Shown piece after piece: positions 27,952-36,259 of a stretch of 64,000 nucleotides of DNA (position 1 is its first letter; every line of letters begins with the position of its first letter). The notes below the pieces were generated by a model. That model was not told the DNA's origin. It did not search any database and saw only the letters and a list, made by a program, of their open reading frames with translations. Source of the DNA: Aggregatibacter kilianii (GTDB taxonomy: Bacteria; Pseudomonadota; Gammaproteobacteria; Enterobacterales; Pasteurellaceae). Location of the stretch: assembly GCF_003130255.1 (NCBI RefSeq), contig NZ_NRCN01000001.1, forward strand, positions 1,420,501 through 1,484,500, written 5' to 3'. The position numbers were made by a program, and so were the translations under genes.

Positions 27952-29247
27952 ATGCCTATGAAAAAAGCGGTGTCGCATCGTCTCGGTTATTTAATCTCTG
28001 TAGGTGTGCTGTTCTACGCAACTTACGGCTTCAGTAATTGGTTTAGTGCACAACAGGAGAATGTGGCGGAGATTGTCTTTGCTTGGGAAGAACATATTCC
28101 TTTTCTTGCATGGACAATCGTACCTTATTGGTCGCTCAATGCCATGTATGCGTTGGCGTTCTTTTTGGCTCGTGACAAGCGGGAATTACGACGTTATGTG
28201 GCACAATTATTATTGGCTCAGTTGATTGCCATCTGTTGTTTTCTTCTATTTCCGCTGCAATTTAGTTGGCAAAAACCACTTGCAGACGGGGTTTCAGCGC
28301 TGTTATTCGATTCCCTGGCGGCTTTTGATCAACCTTATAACCAAGCGCCGTCGTTACATATTATTCTGACGATCATTGTTGGTTCATTTTATTGGCGTTA
28401 TTTACCGAAAATCTGGCGTTTGCCTTTAATTATTTGGCTTGGATTAATTGCGTTATCCGTATTGACGACTTACCAACATCATTTTATTGATATCCCTACC
28501 GGTGTTCTGGTGGGCTGTTTGATTCTATGGGCGTTGCCTTATGAAGGAGCAAGTCCGTTACATGGTACAAGAGCCGATAGATTTCGTCTTAAGCTCATGC
28601 GATATTACTTAGCGGGCGCACTCATTTTCTTCCTGCCGATTTTTCTTGGCGGGGCGTATCTTTGGTTTATTTGGATTAGCATTGCATTGTTGCTGGTGGC
28701 ATATGCTTATCTATGGTCAGGGGCAAAGTTATTTCAAAAACAACAGAACGGCAGACATAGCATGGCGGCCACCCTATTGCTTTTGCCCTATCTGTTAGGT
28801 GTGAGACTGAATATTTTTTATTGGTTACGACATCAAGCGAAAGTGTCGGAAGTGTTACCTGGAGTGTTTATCGGTAGTGTCACGCAGGCGGCAAACTTTG
28901 AGGCCGTGTTAGACCTGTGTGCCGAATATCCTTGTATAAATCCGCCCAAGGATTATGTTTTCATACCAATGTTGGATATGGTTCCCCCCGAATCTACCGA
29001 GCTTGTGCGGACGGCGCAGGAAATGCAACGTTTGTACAATAACCACCAATCAGTATTTATCTGTTGTGCTTTGGGTTATGGGCGCAGTGCCGCTGCGATG
29101 CTGGTTTGGTTGGCAGTTTATGGAGGTTGTGATAATTTAACCGAAGCCCAACGACAGCTACGTGTTGCGCGTCCCAATATGATATTGCCCGCAGCTACGG
29201 AACAAAAAGTGTTGGAGGCGATCTATCTCTTGCAAAAAACGCGATAA
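27952..29247 (+). CDS. ynbD: YnbD-type PAP2/dual-specificity phosphatase membrane protein
   Basis: This is a 431-aa inner-membrane protein with two phosphatase modules. The N-terminal membrane half (about 1-270) carries PAP2-like motifs: PSLHI at 133-137 and H176-x3-D180 in TTYQHHFIDIPTG. The cytosolic C-terminal half (about 290-425) is a dual-specificity/PTP-type domain with Cys372-x5-Arg378 (CALGYGR). The His usually before that Cys is Cys here. Length and layout match E. coli YnbD (about 430 aa). It could dephosphorylate a lipid phosphate made by the YnbA/YnbB branch; that is inference. Confidence 0.83.
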   Translation: MPMKKAVSHRLGYLISVGVLFYATYGFSNWFSAQQENVAEIVFAWEEHIPFLAWTIVPYWSLNAMYALAFFLARDKRELRRYVAQLLLAQLIAICCFLLFPLQFSWQKPLADGVSALLFDSLAAFDQPYNQAPSLHIILTIIVGSFYWRYLPKIWRLPLIIWLGLIALSVLTTYQHHFIDIPTGVLVGCLILWALPYEGASPLHGTRADRFRLKLMRYYLAGALIFFLPIFLGGAYLWFIWISIALLLVAYAYLWSGAKLFQKQQNGRHSMAATLLLLPYLLGVRLNIFYWLRHQAKVSEVLPGVFIGSVTQAANFEAVLDLCAEYPCINPPKDYVFIPMLDMVPPESTELVRTAQEMQRLYNNHQSVFICCALGYGRSAAAMLVWLAVYGGCDNLTEAQRQLRVARPNMILPAATEQKVLEAIYLLQKTR

Positions 29248-29275
29248 AAACTGACCGCACTTTTAGGAGGAAATT

Positions 29276-29641
29276 ATGTCTGCACAAGCCCGTTTAACCT
29301 CTCATTTGCTTGCTACGGCACGTTACATCGGTGTATTGAATCTCGTGGTGTTTGCGTTGTCTTTCCGCCCTGATTCAGGCTTCTTCTGTTTACAGATTTT
29401 ACTTTGCGCGGCCTTACTCTATTTACATATTCGGATTTATTTTGATCAAATGCTATTTAGCGATTTGGCACATCAGCACATTACTACGGAAGAATTAGAT
29501 AAGGCACTTGGTGTGTTAAAACTGAAAATGCCACAAGGCGACCGTAATATTGCCGAACGCGTGCAAGGTGCTTTAAGGTTGTGGAAGTATGTTTTATACG
29601 GTACAGGAATACAGTTATTGTTACTTTTTTTAGCGAGTTGA
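29276..29641 (+). CDS. Small membrane protein downstream of ynbD
   Basis: I do not recognise this 121-aa protein. It has three likely membrane segments (about 15-33, 36-55 and 103-120), with a charged stretch (about 62-98) holding TTEELDKALGVLKLKMPQ. It has a strong AGGAGG ribosome binding site, 28 bp after ynbD, so it is probably co-expressed with ynbCD. An uptake signal lies in the gap. No catalytic motif is seen. Confidence 0.7.
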   Translation: MSAQARLTSHLLATARYIGVLNLVVFALSFRPDSGFFCLQILLCAALLYLHIRIYFDQMLFSDLAHQHITTEELDKALGVLKLKMPQGDRNIAERVQGALRLWKYVLYGTGIQLLLLFLAS

Positions 29642-29670
29642 TTTTATTTTTTATAGCAGAGTGCAATACA

Positions 29671-29722
29671 GTATAACCTCGAGTAACCCTATGTAATTTA
29701 GTGTAAATTCTTGTAAACGCAT
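29671..29722. repeat. Degenerate 10-bp tandem array of GTAA-starting units
   Basis: Five consecutive units read GTATAACCTC, GTAACCCTAT, GTAATTTAGT, GTAAATTCTT and GTAAACGCAT. They are spaced 10 bp apart except for two extra bases after the first. The 10-bp period would put each GTAA on the same face of the helix. It lies between the ynbCD set and the broken bioC. No known family is recognised. Confidence 0.4.
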
Positions 29723-29744
29723 GAAATAGCAAGGGATTTTACGT
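29711..29744. promoter_or_regulatory. Possible BirA-like operator
   Basis: TTGTAAACG, a 16-bp gap, then ATTTTACGT. The left half differs at one position from the BirA half-site TTGTAAACC as I recall it, and the right half shares only the central TTTAC with GGTTTACAA. The spacing is right and the site is upstream of a bioC relic. It overlaps the GTAA array, so chance is a real alternative. Confidence 0.3.
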
Positions 29745-29775
29745 TACAATAATGCCCGATTTTTCTATCACTTAT

Positions 29776-29794
29776 TTAGGTATGCGATACCTAA
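29776..29794. promoter_or_regulatory. Perfect palindrome upstream of broken bioC
   Basis: TTAGGTAT and ATACCTAA flank a GCG centre. The 8-bp arms and 3-bp centre suit a dimeric DNA-binding protein better than a terminator, and no T-tract follows. The regulator is unknown. Confidence 0.35.
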
Positions 29795-29861
29795 GGAACC
29801 TCTTATTTTGTGATGGTGTTTCTTTTAAATTCTTCCTACATTATTAGTTAAAATAATCATG

Positions 29862-30619
29862 ATGATTAATAAACGACGTGTTGCACAATTCTTTCATGCG
29901 GCATTAGAAAGTTATGAGCAAAATTCTGTGGCTCAGCAGAAAATTGGGCAGCATTTACTTCAAATATTATTAAATAATCAGTTAAGCGGTTTTCAGAATG
30001 TGCTGGAAATCGGTTGTGGGACCGGGATTTTTACCCGTCTGTTAATGCAAAATATTCACCCGAAAAGTTGGGATTTAAATGACTTGTGTGATGTTTCCAC
30101 TCAGTTAAAAAATAATCTGCCTCATCAAAATTATTTTTTTATCAAGCAGATGGCGAATATTTAGACTTCACCAATAAACAATATGATTTGATTGTTTCTT
30201 GCTCAACGGTGCAGTGGTTTGAGAACCAACAAGCATTTATTCAACGTTGTTGGGAACATTTGGCGCCAAATGGTGTGTTGCTATTTAGTACATTTACACC
30301 AAATAATTTGACGGAAGTCAGAACCTTAAGCGGTATTGGCTTGAATTACCCCCATTTATGTCAATGGTATGATTGGTTGCTTGATAATTTTCATTTAGCT
30401 CATTTGGAACAAACGGAGATTGAATTGACATTTGATTCTCCCTTGTTGGTATTGAGACATTTGAAGGAAACCGGTGTCACTTCAACGAATAATCAAATTT
30501 GGAACCGGAATAAAATTGTGCAATTTTGTGACCAATATCGTCGCCACTATGCCGATTATTCGGGCAAAGTGTCTCTAACGTATTCACCGATTTTTGTCTT
30601 GGCGAAGAAAAAGCAATAG
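29862..30619 (+). pseudogene. bioC: Frameshifted second copy of bioC
   Basis: The first part (to 30164) encodes the N-terminal third of a malonyl-ACP methyltransferase with VLEIGCGTGIFTRLL. It then shifts frame in a run of seven T at 30134-30140. Adding one T restores YFFYQADGEYLDF and joins it to the second part, which runs to the normal C-terminus at 30619. By eye it shares roughly three-fifths of residues with the intact BioC at 34045. It is a pseudogene, a phase-variable gene or a homopolymer read error; the one-base change alone cannot separate these. Confidence 0.85.
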
Positions 30620-30625
30620 TTTTCT

Positions 30626-30654
30626 TTGACTATTTAATTTTCTGAGAGTAATAC
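30626..30654 (+). promoter_or_regulatory. Relic yceD promoter now upstream of bioA
   Basis: TTGACT, a 17-bp spacer, then TAATAC. It is a copy of the intact yceD promoter at 35484-35512, with one change in the -10 box. It points towards bioA, about 310 bp downstream, with only a dead yceD fragment between. It is therefore a candidate for the biotin operon promoter. Confidence 0.6.
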
Positions 30655-30663
30655 TCACTCTCT

Positions 30664-30858
30664 ATGCAAAAGGCAAAGCTACTTCCCCTCTCACTGCCGA
30701 TCCGGTTAAAGATGTACAACGAAGATTAGATTATCAGGGTTATTACTCGGTTAATCAGTTCGGTCGTCTTCCCGAATGGGTCGGTAAAGTGCTCATCGTG
30801 CCAATACATTCATCTGAATACGGTGAAGTGTCCGTAGCTGAATAGGTTTTTTGGTAAA
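30664..30858 (+). pseudogene. yceD: Decayed partial copy of yceD
   Basis: The sequence from about 30615 to 30792 matches the intact yceD promoter and first 125 or so coding bases (from 35472), with close to nine-tenths identity by eye. After GTAAAGTGCTCA it jumps to the segment matching 35919-35985, so about 270 bp are missing. A small insertion near codon 6 and several substitutions are also present, and reading stops at GCTGAATAG. This copy cannot make YceD. With the broken bioC it marks a duplicated bioC...yceD segment lacking bioD. Confidence 0.85.
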
Positions 30859-30961
30859 TGTCTCAAAATACATAAAAAGTTGGGTGGAGGCGTGCAAAGT
30901 TTTAGGATTGCCTTATTTTCTAAGGTAAAATTGCGACCTCTCAATTTTTGAATCTAACTCT

Positions 30962-32251
30962 ATGAACCAACAACAGTTATTACAATTTGATCGTGAGCAT
31001 ATTTGGCATCCTTATGCCGCCCTTCCACCAACCACCCCGATTTATGCCGTTGAACGCGCCGAAGGTGTGATGATCACGCTGAAAGATGGTCGCCAACTGA
31101 TTGACGGAATGTCCTCTTGGTGGGCGGCGTTGCACGGCTACAATCATCCACGCTTGAATGCTGCAGCGACAAAACAGTTGGAACAAATGAGCCACATTAT
31201 GTTTGGCGGTTTAACACACGAACCCGCCGTCAAATTGGCGAAAAAATTATTGCCTTTATTGCCGCAGGGGTTGGAACAAATCTTCTTTGCCGACAGCGGC
31301 TCCATTGCCGTAGAAGTAGCGATGAAAATGGCGATTCAATATCAACACGCCAAAGGCGAAACACAACGGCATAAATTCGCCACTATTCGTTCCGGTTATC
31401 ATGGCGACACTTGGCATGCGATGTCGGTGTGCGATCCGGTGACAGGCATGCATGGGCTGTTTGCGAAAAGTTTGCCGGTGCAATATTTTCTCCCGCAGCC
31501 GCAAACGCCTTTTGGGCAGCCTTGGAACGAGGACGATATTAAACCCTTAGCAGATTTATTAGAAAAAAAAGGCACAGAACTGACCGCACTTATTTTGGAA
31601 CCGGTGGTACAAGGGGCGGGGGGAATGTATTTCTATTCGCCGATGTATTTGATGCGCGCCAAGCAGCTGTGCGAACAATACGGCGTATTGCTGATTTTTG
31701 ATGAAATTGCCACCGGTTTTGGACGCACGGGCAAATTGTTTGCCGCCGAATATGCCGGCATTTCGCCGGATATTATGTGTATCGGCAAAGCACTTACAGG
31801 CGGTTATTTAACCCTGTCCGCCACCATCACCACGCGCACCATTGCACAAACTATTTGCCAGGGCGAAGCGCATTGTTTTATGCACGGCCCGACCTTTATG
31901 GCGAATCCGTTGGCTTGTGCTATTGCCACCGAATCCATTGATGTGTTGTTGGAAAGTGATTGGCAGGGCAATGTCCAACGGATCGAAGCCCAACTGAAAG
32001 CCGAGTTACGAATCGCGGCAAGTTTTAAATCCGTCAAAGAAGTGCGCGTACTCGGTGCTATCGGCGTGTTGGAAATGCACGAACCGGTAGATTTGGCGAG
32101 TTTGCAGGCGCGTCTGGTGGCGCACGGTGTTTGGGTACGTCCTTTCGGCAAGCTCGTTTATATCATGCCGCCCTTCATTATCACTCCAACCCAATTATCT
32201 GCGTTAACGGCAGGTATGCTGGCGGCAATTAAAGAGGAATACCATGAGTAA
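30962..32251 (+). CDS. bioA: Adenosylmethionine-8-amino-7-oxononanoate aminotransferase BioA
   Basis: BioA makes 7,8-diaminopelargonic acid from KAPA, using S-adenosylmethionine as amino donor and PLP as cofactor. The 429 aa include the N-terminal [35 protein letters not shown] and the PLP Lys in [10 protein letters not shown]. It heads bioA-bioF-bioG-bioC-bioD, with overlaps throughout. Upstream lies the yceD relic with its promoter; a weaker -10-like TAAAAT is at 30926-30931. Confidence 0.97.
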   Translation: MNQQQLLQFDREHIWHPYAALPPTTPIYAVERAEGVMITLKDGRQLIDGMSSWWAALHGYNHPRLNAAATKQLEQMSHIMFGGLTHEPAVKLAKKLLPLLPQGLEQIFFADSGSIAVEVAMKMAIQYQHAKGETQRHKFATIRSGYHGDTWHAMSVCDPVTGMHGLFAKSLPVQYFLPQPQTPFGQPWNEDDIKPLADLLEKKGTELTALILEPVVQGAGGMYFYSPMYLMRAKQLCEQYGVLLIFDEIATGFGRTGKLFAAEYAGISPDIMCIGKALTGGYLTLSATITTRTIAQTICQGEAHCFMHGPTFMANPLACAIATESIDVLLESDWQGNVQRIEAQLKAELRIAASFKSVKEVRVLGAIGVLEMHEPVDLASLQARLVAHGVWVRPFGKLVYIMPPFIITPTQLSALTAGMLAAIKEEYHE

Positions 32252-33416
32252 GTCAGATTATTTTGCAGTGCAATTGGAAAAACTCCGTCAAAAAGAACAA
32301 TATCGTCGCTTTCCGCAAATTGTGCATAAGGGCAAGTTTGTGGAGCAAAACGGGCGGTCAATGCTGAATTTGGCGTCCAATGATTATTTAGGTTTAGCGA
32401 ACGACGACGCATTGCAGCAAGCCTTTCTCGAAAAACTCGCTGAAAAACGACCGCACTTTACGTCTTCTTCCTCCCGTTTATTAACCGGTAATTTTCCTGA
32501 ATACGAAAGTCTTGAGCAGCAGATGGCGGAGGCATTTCAGCGTGAAGCCTGTTTGTTGTTTAACAGCGGCTATCACGCCAACATCGGCATTTTACCGGCG
32601 GTAGCCAATAAACAAACGTTGATCGTGGCGGATAAACTGGTGCATGCCAGTATTATTGACGGCATCCGTTTAAGCGATGCGCCGTTTGTGCGTTATCGCC
32701 ACAATGATTACGCCCATTTGCACGAGATTTTGCAAAAACAGCATCTCAACTACGAACGCATTATTGTGGTGACGGAAAGTCTGTTTAGCATGGACGGCGA
32801 TTTTGCTGATTTGCCTCAATTAGTTGAATTTAAAAGGCAATTTTGGAATGTTATGTTGTATGTGGATGAAGCGCACGGCATTGGGGTTTACGGCGAACAG
32901 GGGTTAGGCGTTGCCGAGCAGATGAATTGCCTTCCGTACATTGATTTCTTGGTCGGCACATTCGGCAAAGCGTTGGCATCGATGGGGGCTTATGTGGTTT
33001 GCGATCAAGTGATCAAAGATTATTTAATTAACACCATGCGCCCGTTGATTTTTAGTACCGCGTTACCCCCGTTTAATGTGGCGTGGACAGAATTTCTCTT
33101 TGAAAAACGACCGCACTTTCAGGCGAAACGGCAACATCTTATGCAATTAAGTGCGCGCTTACGGCACATCGTGGCAGAAAAGTTAAATATGCCAATGCCA
33201 AGTGAAAGCCATATCGTGCCGTTTATTCTTGGTGACAACCAACGCACCGTGCAAACGGCGCAACGTCTGCAACAGCAAGGATATTACTGCTTGCCGATTC
33301 GCCCGCCGACAGTGCCTGTCGGCACCTCGCGTATTCGTTTGTCTCTCACCGCCGACATCACGCATGATGAACTTGAGCAATTTATAGAACAGTTATTTTT
33401 ATGCAATATCAATTAA
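32244..33416 (+). CDS. bioF: 8-amino-7-oxononanoate synthase BioF
   Basis: BioF condenses pimeloyl-ACP with alanine to give KAPA. The 390-aa PLP enzyme shows [23 protein letters not shown] and the PLP Lys in [13 protein letters not shown]. It overlaps bioA by 8 bp and bioG by 16 bp, so translation is coupled. Two uptake signals lie in the coding sequence in frames that encode RPHF, a common way these sequences are tolerated in genes. Confidence 0.97.
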   Translation: MSKSDYFAVQLEKLRQKEQYRRFPQIVHKGKFVEQNGRSMLNLASNDYLGLANDDALQQAFLEKLAEKRPHFTSSSSRLLTGNFPEYESLEQQMAEAFQREACLLFNSGYHANIGILPAVANKQTLIVADKLVHASIIDGIRLSDAPFVRYRHNDYAHLHEILQKQHLNYERIIVVTESLFSMDGDFADLPQLVEFKRQFWNVMLYVDEAHGIGVYGEQGLGVAEQMNCLPYIDFLVGTFGKALASMGAYVVCDQVIKDYLINTMRPLIFSTALPPFNVAWTEFLFEKRPHFQAKRQHLMQLSARLRHIVAEKLNMPMPSESHIVPFILGDNQRTVQTAQRLQQQGYYCLPIRPPTVPVGTSRIRLSLTADITHDELEQFIEQLFLCNIN

Positions 33417-34051
33417 TTAGCCAAAATCCACCAAGCCGGAATTTAATCGTTTATTTTGCCGGTTGGGGCACACCGCCTTCTGCCGTACAATATTTAGCTA
33501 TTCCACCGGCGTATGATCTGTTGTTGTGTTATGACTATCGGGATTTTTCGTTGGAGTTTGATTTTTCCCGTTATGAAAATGTGCGTTTGGTGGCGTGGTC
33601 AATGGGCGTTTGGGTAGCCGAACGTGTGATGAGACAAATCCCTTTGCTTTCTGCAACCGCGATAAATGGCACAGGCTTGCCCATGCATGATGACTACGGT
33701 ATTCCATGCGCCGTTTTTCAAGGCACGTTGGATACGCTAGATGAAATTAATCTAGGCAAATTTGAGCGTCGCATATGTGGTGACAAGCAGTTGTTGCAGC
33801 AATATCAATCTTTGGAAGGACGGCGCTCAATTGAAGAAATACACGCAGAATTGACCGCACTTTATGATGCGTTATCGGCAGAACATCAACATACGGCGTT
33901 ATCTTGGACGAAAGCGATTATTGGTACACAAGATCGTATTTTCCCTGCGCAAAATCAGCGAAATTATTGGCATGAACGCTGTGAGGTGAGTGAAATGGTT
34001 GGAGGGCATTACCTGTTCCCATTGCTACAAACTTGGGAACAGCTATGGTAA
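33401..34051 (+). CDS. bioG: Pimeloyl-ACP methyl ester esterase BioG
   Basis: BioG removes the methyl group from pimeloyl-ACP methyl ester, replacing BioH in Haemophilus-type biotin pathways. The 216 aa form an alpha/beta hydrolase of the DUF452 family. The nucleophile Ser is in AWSMGVWVA, and the expected acid and base are in the C-terminal half (GTQDRIFP and VGGHYLF). It overlaps both neighbours, between bioF and bioC, which is the usual order for BioG-type operons. Confidence 0.93.
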   Translation: MQYQLISQNPPSRNLIVYFAGWGTPPSAVQYLAIPPAYDLLLCYDYRDFSLEFDFSRYENVRLVAWSMGVWVAERVMRQIPLLSATAINGTGLPMHDDYGIPCAVFQGTLDTLDEINLGKFERRICGDKQLLQQYQSLEGRRSIEEIHAELTALYDALSAEHQHTALSWTKAIIGTQDRIFPAQNQRNYWHERCEVSEMVGGHYLFPLLQTWEQLW

Positions 34052-34809
34052 TAACGCAACAACGGGTGATGCAATGTTTCAGCGCCGCCTTACCAACCTA
34101 TGAACAAAATGCCATTGCTCAAAAGCAAATCACTGAGGATTTGTTGCAGTTGCTTTTAGAAAAGGGCGGCAATCAATTTCAGCGTGTGTTAGAGATTGGT
34201 TGTGGCACAGGCAATTTTACCCGCTTGCTCATGCAAAATATCAACGCAACACATTGGGATTGCAACGATTTATGTGATGTTGCCAACCACTTGGCACGTA
34301 ATTTGCCGCAGAAAAATTATCGTTTTTACCAAGGTTGTGGCGAGCGTCTTGATTTTGCTCATCAATATGATTTGATTGCTTCCGCCTCGACCATTCAGTG
34401 GTTTACTGAACCGTTGGCGTTTCTTCAACGTTGCGTCGGTCATTTAACGTCTTATGGCATGATTTTATTCGGTACGTTTGCCCCAACCAATTTACACGAA
34501 GTTAGGGCTTTAACGGGTGTCGGTTTGGATTACCCCGATCTAGCGCAATGGCTGGAGACATTAACGTCAGATTTTTCCGTGTTGCATTTGGAGCAAAAAG
34601 AAATTCAGTTGAAATTTGATTCGCCGTTATCGGTGCTTAAACATTTGAAAGAGACCGGTGTGACGGCCACCAATAATCAAATTTGGCACTACAAGAAAGT
34701 TGCCCAATTTTGTGAGCAATATCGACAACAGTATGCCGACGAGCAGGGTAATGTCTCGTTAACTTATGTGCCGATTTTAATGTTGGCGCAGAAAAAAGAG
34801 GAAATATGA
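34045..34809 (+). CDS. bioC: Malonyl-ACP O-methyltransferase BioC (intact)
   Basis: BioC methylates malonyl-ACP so that the fatty acid machinery can extend it to pimeloyl-ACP. The 254 aa carry SAM motif I in VLEIGCGTGNFTRLL and the conserved LTGVGLDYPD and HLKETGVTATNNQ blocks. The ATG at 34045 overlaps the bioG stop; a TTG at 34033 is possible but has no better binding site. It is the working copy compared with the frameshifted relic at 29862. Confidence 0.95.
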   Translation: MVITQQRVMQCFSAALPTYEQNAIAQKQITEDLLQLLLEKGGNQFQRVLEIGCGTGNFTRLLMQNINATHWDCNDLCDVANHLARNLPQKNYRFYQGCGERLDFAHQYDLIASASTIQWFTEPLAFLQRCVGHLTSYGMILFGTFAPTNLHEVRALTGVGLDYPDLAQWLETLTSDFSVLHLEQKEIQLKFDSPLSVLKHLKETGVTATNNQIWHYKKVAQFCEQYRQQYADEQGNVSLTYVPILMLAQKKEEI

Positions 34810-35450
34810 TGGGAAAGGTATTATTCGTTTCCGGAATTGATACGGACATTGGTAAATCTATCGCGACAGGGTATTATGCTAAGCATTTAATGCAGCAGGG
34901 ATATTCGGTGATTACACAGAAAATGGTGCAAACTGGCTGTCAGGATATATCGACGGACATTATCGTTCACCGAAAAATTCAAGGCATTGCATTAACCGAG
35001 GAAGATCGTCAGGGTGTCACATGTCCTTATTTGTTTGATTATCCTTGCTCGCCTCACATGGCTGCACGTTTGCAACAGACGTGCATTGATGAAAAAACAA
35101 TTGAAAAATCCACCGCACTTTTGGCGCAAAACTACGATTATGTTTTGCTAGAAGGCGCGGGGGGCTTGATGGTGCCTTATTCCGAGGAGAAAACCACGTT
35201 GGATTATCTGGCGGCGCATGGGTATCCGTTAATTCTGGTGACTTCCGGCAGATTGGGGAGTATTAATCACACGTTACTCAGCCTTGAGGCGTGCGCTCAG
35301 CGAAAAATTAGCGTAGAGGCATTGATTTACAATCTTTATCCGCCGGCGGATGAATTGATTACGCAAGATACACAACAATATCTGCGCGGTTACTTAGCCA
35401 AACGGTTTCCAGAGACAAAATTTATGTTGATGGATAAAATCGATTTTTAG
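34806..35450 (+). CDS. bioD: Dethiobiotin synthetase BioD
   Basis: BioD closes the ureido ring of dethiobiotin using CO2 and ATP. The 214 aa have the P-loop SGIDTDIGKS, and LLEGAGGLMVPYS for the metal/substrate site. The start overlaps the bioC stop (ATGATG; either ATG could serve). Haemophilus-type genomes often hold a second bioD elsewhere. bioB, the last step of the pathway, is not in this window. Confidence 0.94.
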   Translation: MMGKVLFVSGIDTDIGKSIATGYYAKHLMQQGYSVITQKMVQTGCQDISTDIIVHRKIQGIALTEEDRQGVTCPYLFDYPCSPHMAARLQQTCIDEKTIEKSTALLAQNYDYVLLEGAGGLMVPYSEEKTTLDYLAAHGYPLILVTSGRLGSINHTLLSLEACAQRKISVEALIYNLYPPADELITQDTQQYLRGYLAKRFPETKFMLMDKIDF

Positions 35451-35483
35451 CATTGATTTTCATGTTCTGCGCAATAATTTCCT

Positions 35484-35512
35484 TTGACTATTTAATTTTC
35501 TGAGGGTAATAT
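35484..35512 (+). promoter_or_regulatory. Near-consensus sigma-70 promoter of yceD-rpmF-plsX
   Basis: TTGACT, exactly 17 bp, then TAATAT. The expected start of transcription, about 7 nt after the -10 box, falls 2-3 nt before the yceD ATG at 35522, so the yceD message would be nearly leaderless. No Shine-Dalgarno sequence lies close to the ATG; GAGGG at 35502-35506 is too far and within the promoter. Confidence 0.75.
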
Positions 35513-35521
35513 TCACGCCCT

Positions 35522-36046
35522 ATGCAAAAGGTAAAACTACCCCTCACTGTCGATCCGGTTAAAGATGCCCAACGAAGATTGGATTATCAGGGTTATTACT
35601 CGGTTAATCAATTAAGTCGTCTTACCGAATCGGTTGGTAAAGTGCTCAGCGATGCACAGGTTACATTATCGTTCTTTATTGATCCGCAAAAATTGGTTGT
35701 CATGAAAGGCCATGCTAATGTTGATGTTGAGTTAAATTGTCAGCGTTGTGGCGAACCCTTTATTCAAACCGTTGATTGTGAATTTTGTTACAGTCCGGTG
35801 GCTAATTTGGATCAAATTGATGTATTGCCGGAAATCTATGAGCCAATTGAATTCAATGAATTCGGTGAAATAGATTTACTTGGTACGATTGAAGACGAAT
35901 TAATTTTAAGTCTGCCGATTGTGCCAATGCATTCATCTGAACACTGTGAAGTGTCCGTGGCTGAACAGGTTTTTGGCGAATTGCCTGAAGAATTGGCAAA
36001 AAAACCGAACCCGTTCGCTGTATTAGCTAATTTAAAGCAAAAATAA
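35522..36046 (+). CDS. yceD: YceD (DUF177) 23S rRNA accumulation protein
   Basis: This 174-aa protein begins [24 protein letters not shown], which fixes the start because the same N-terminus is conserved in the family. A CQRCGEPF pair of Cys is at the centre and [14 protein letters not shown] follows. YceD is reported to help 23S rRNA accumulation and is nearly always next to rpmF. It lies 16 bp before rpmF. A decayed copy lies at 30664. Confidence 0.95.
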   Translation: MQKVKLPLTVDPVKDAQRRLDYQGYYSVNQLSRLTESVGKVLSDAQVTLSFFIDPQKLVVMKGHANVDVELNCQRCGEPFIQTVDCEFCYSPVANLDQIDVLPEIYEPIEFNEFGEIDLLGTIEDELILSLPIVPMHSSEHCEVSVAEQVFGELPEELAKKPNPFAVLANLKQK

Positions 36047-36062
36047 TTTAGGAGTATAGCCA

Positions 36063-36233
36063 ATGGCTGTTCAACAAAATAAAAAATCCCGTTCACGTCG
36101 TGATATGCGTCGTTCTCACGATGCGTTAACAACTGCTGCAGTATCCGTTGATAAAGCAAGTGGTGAAACTCATTTACGTCACCATGTAACCGCAGACGGT
36201 TACTACCGTGGTCGTAAAGTGATTAACAAGTAA
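36063..36233 (+). CDS. rpmF: 50S ribosomal protein L32
   Basis: A 56-aa basic protein starting [20 protein letters not shown] and ending GRKVINK, typical of L32 from gamma-proteobacteria. It is preceded by TTAGGAG. It links ribosome synthesis to the fatty acid genes that follow. The usual zinc-binding Cys residues of some L32 types are absent, as in the E. coli form. Confidence 0.97.
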
Positions 36234-36259
36234 TTATCCAATTACATAAAGGTAATCAC

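Noticed and set aside
29484-29732. Minus-strand frame with TRIYTKLHR-like repeats
   Set aside because: The repeat impression comes from the 10-bp GTAA array read backwards; the rest is antisense to the small membrane protein.
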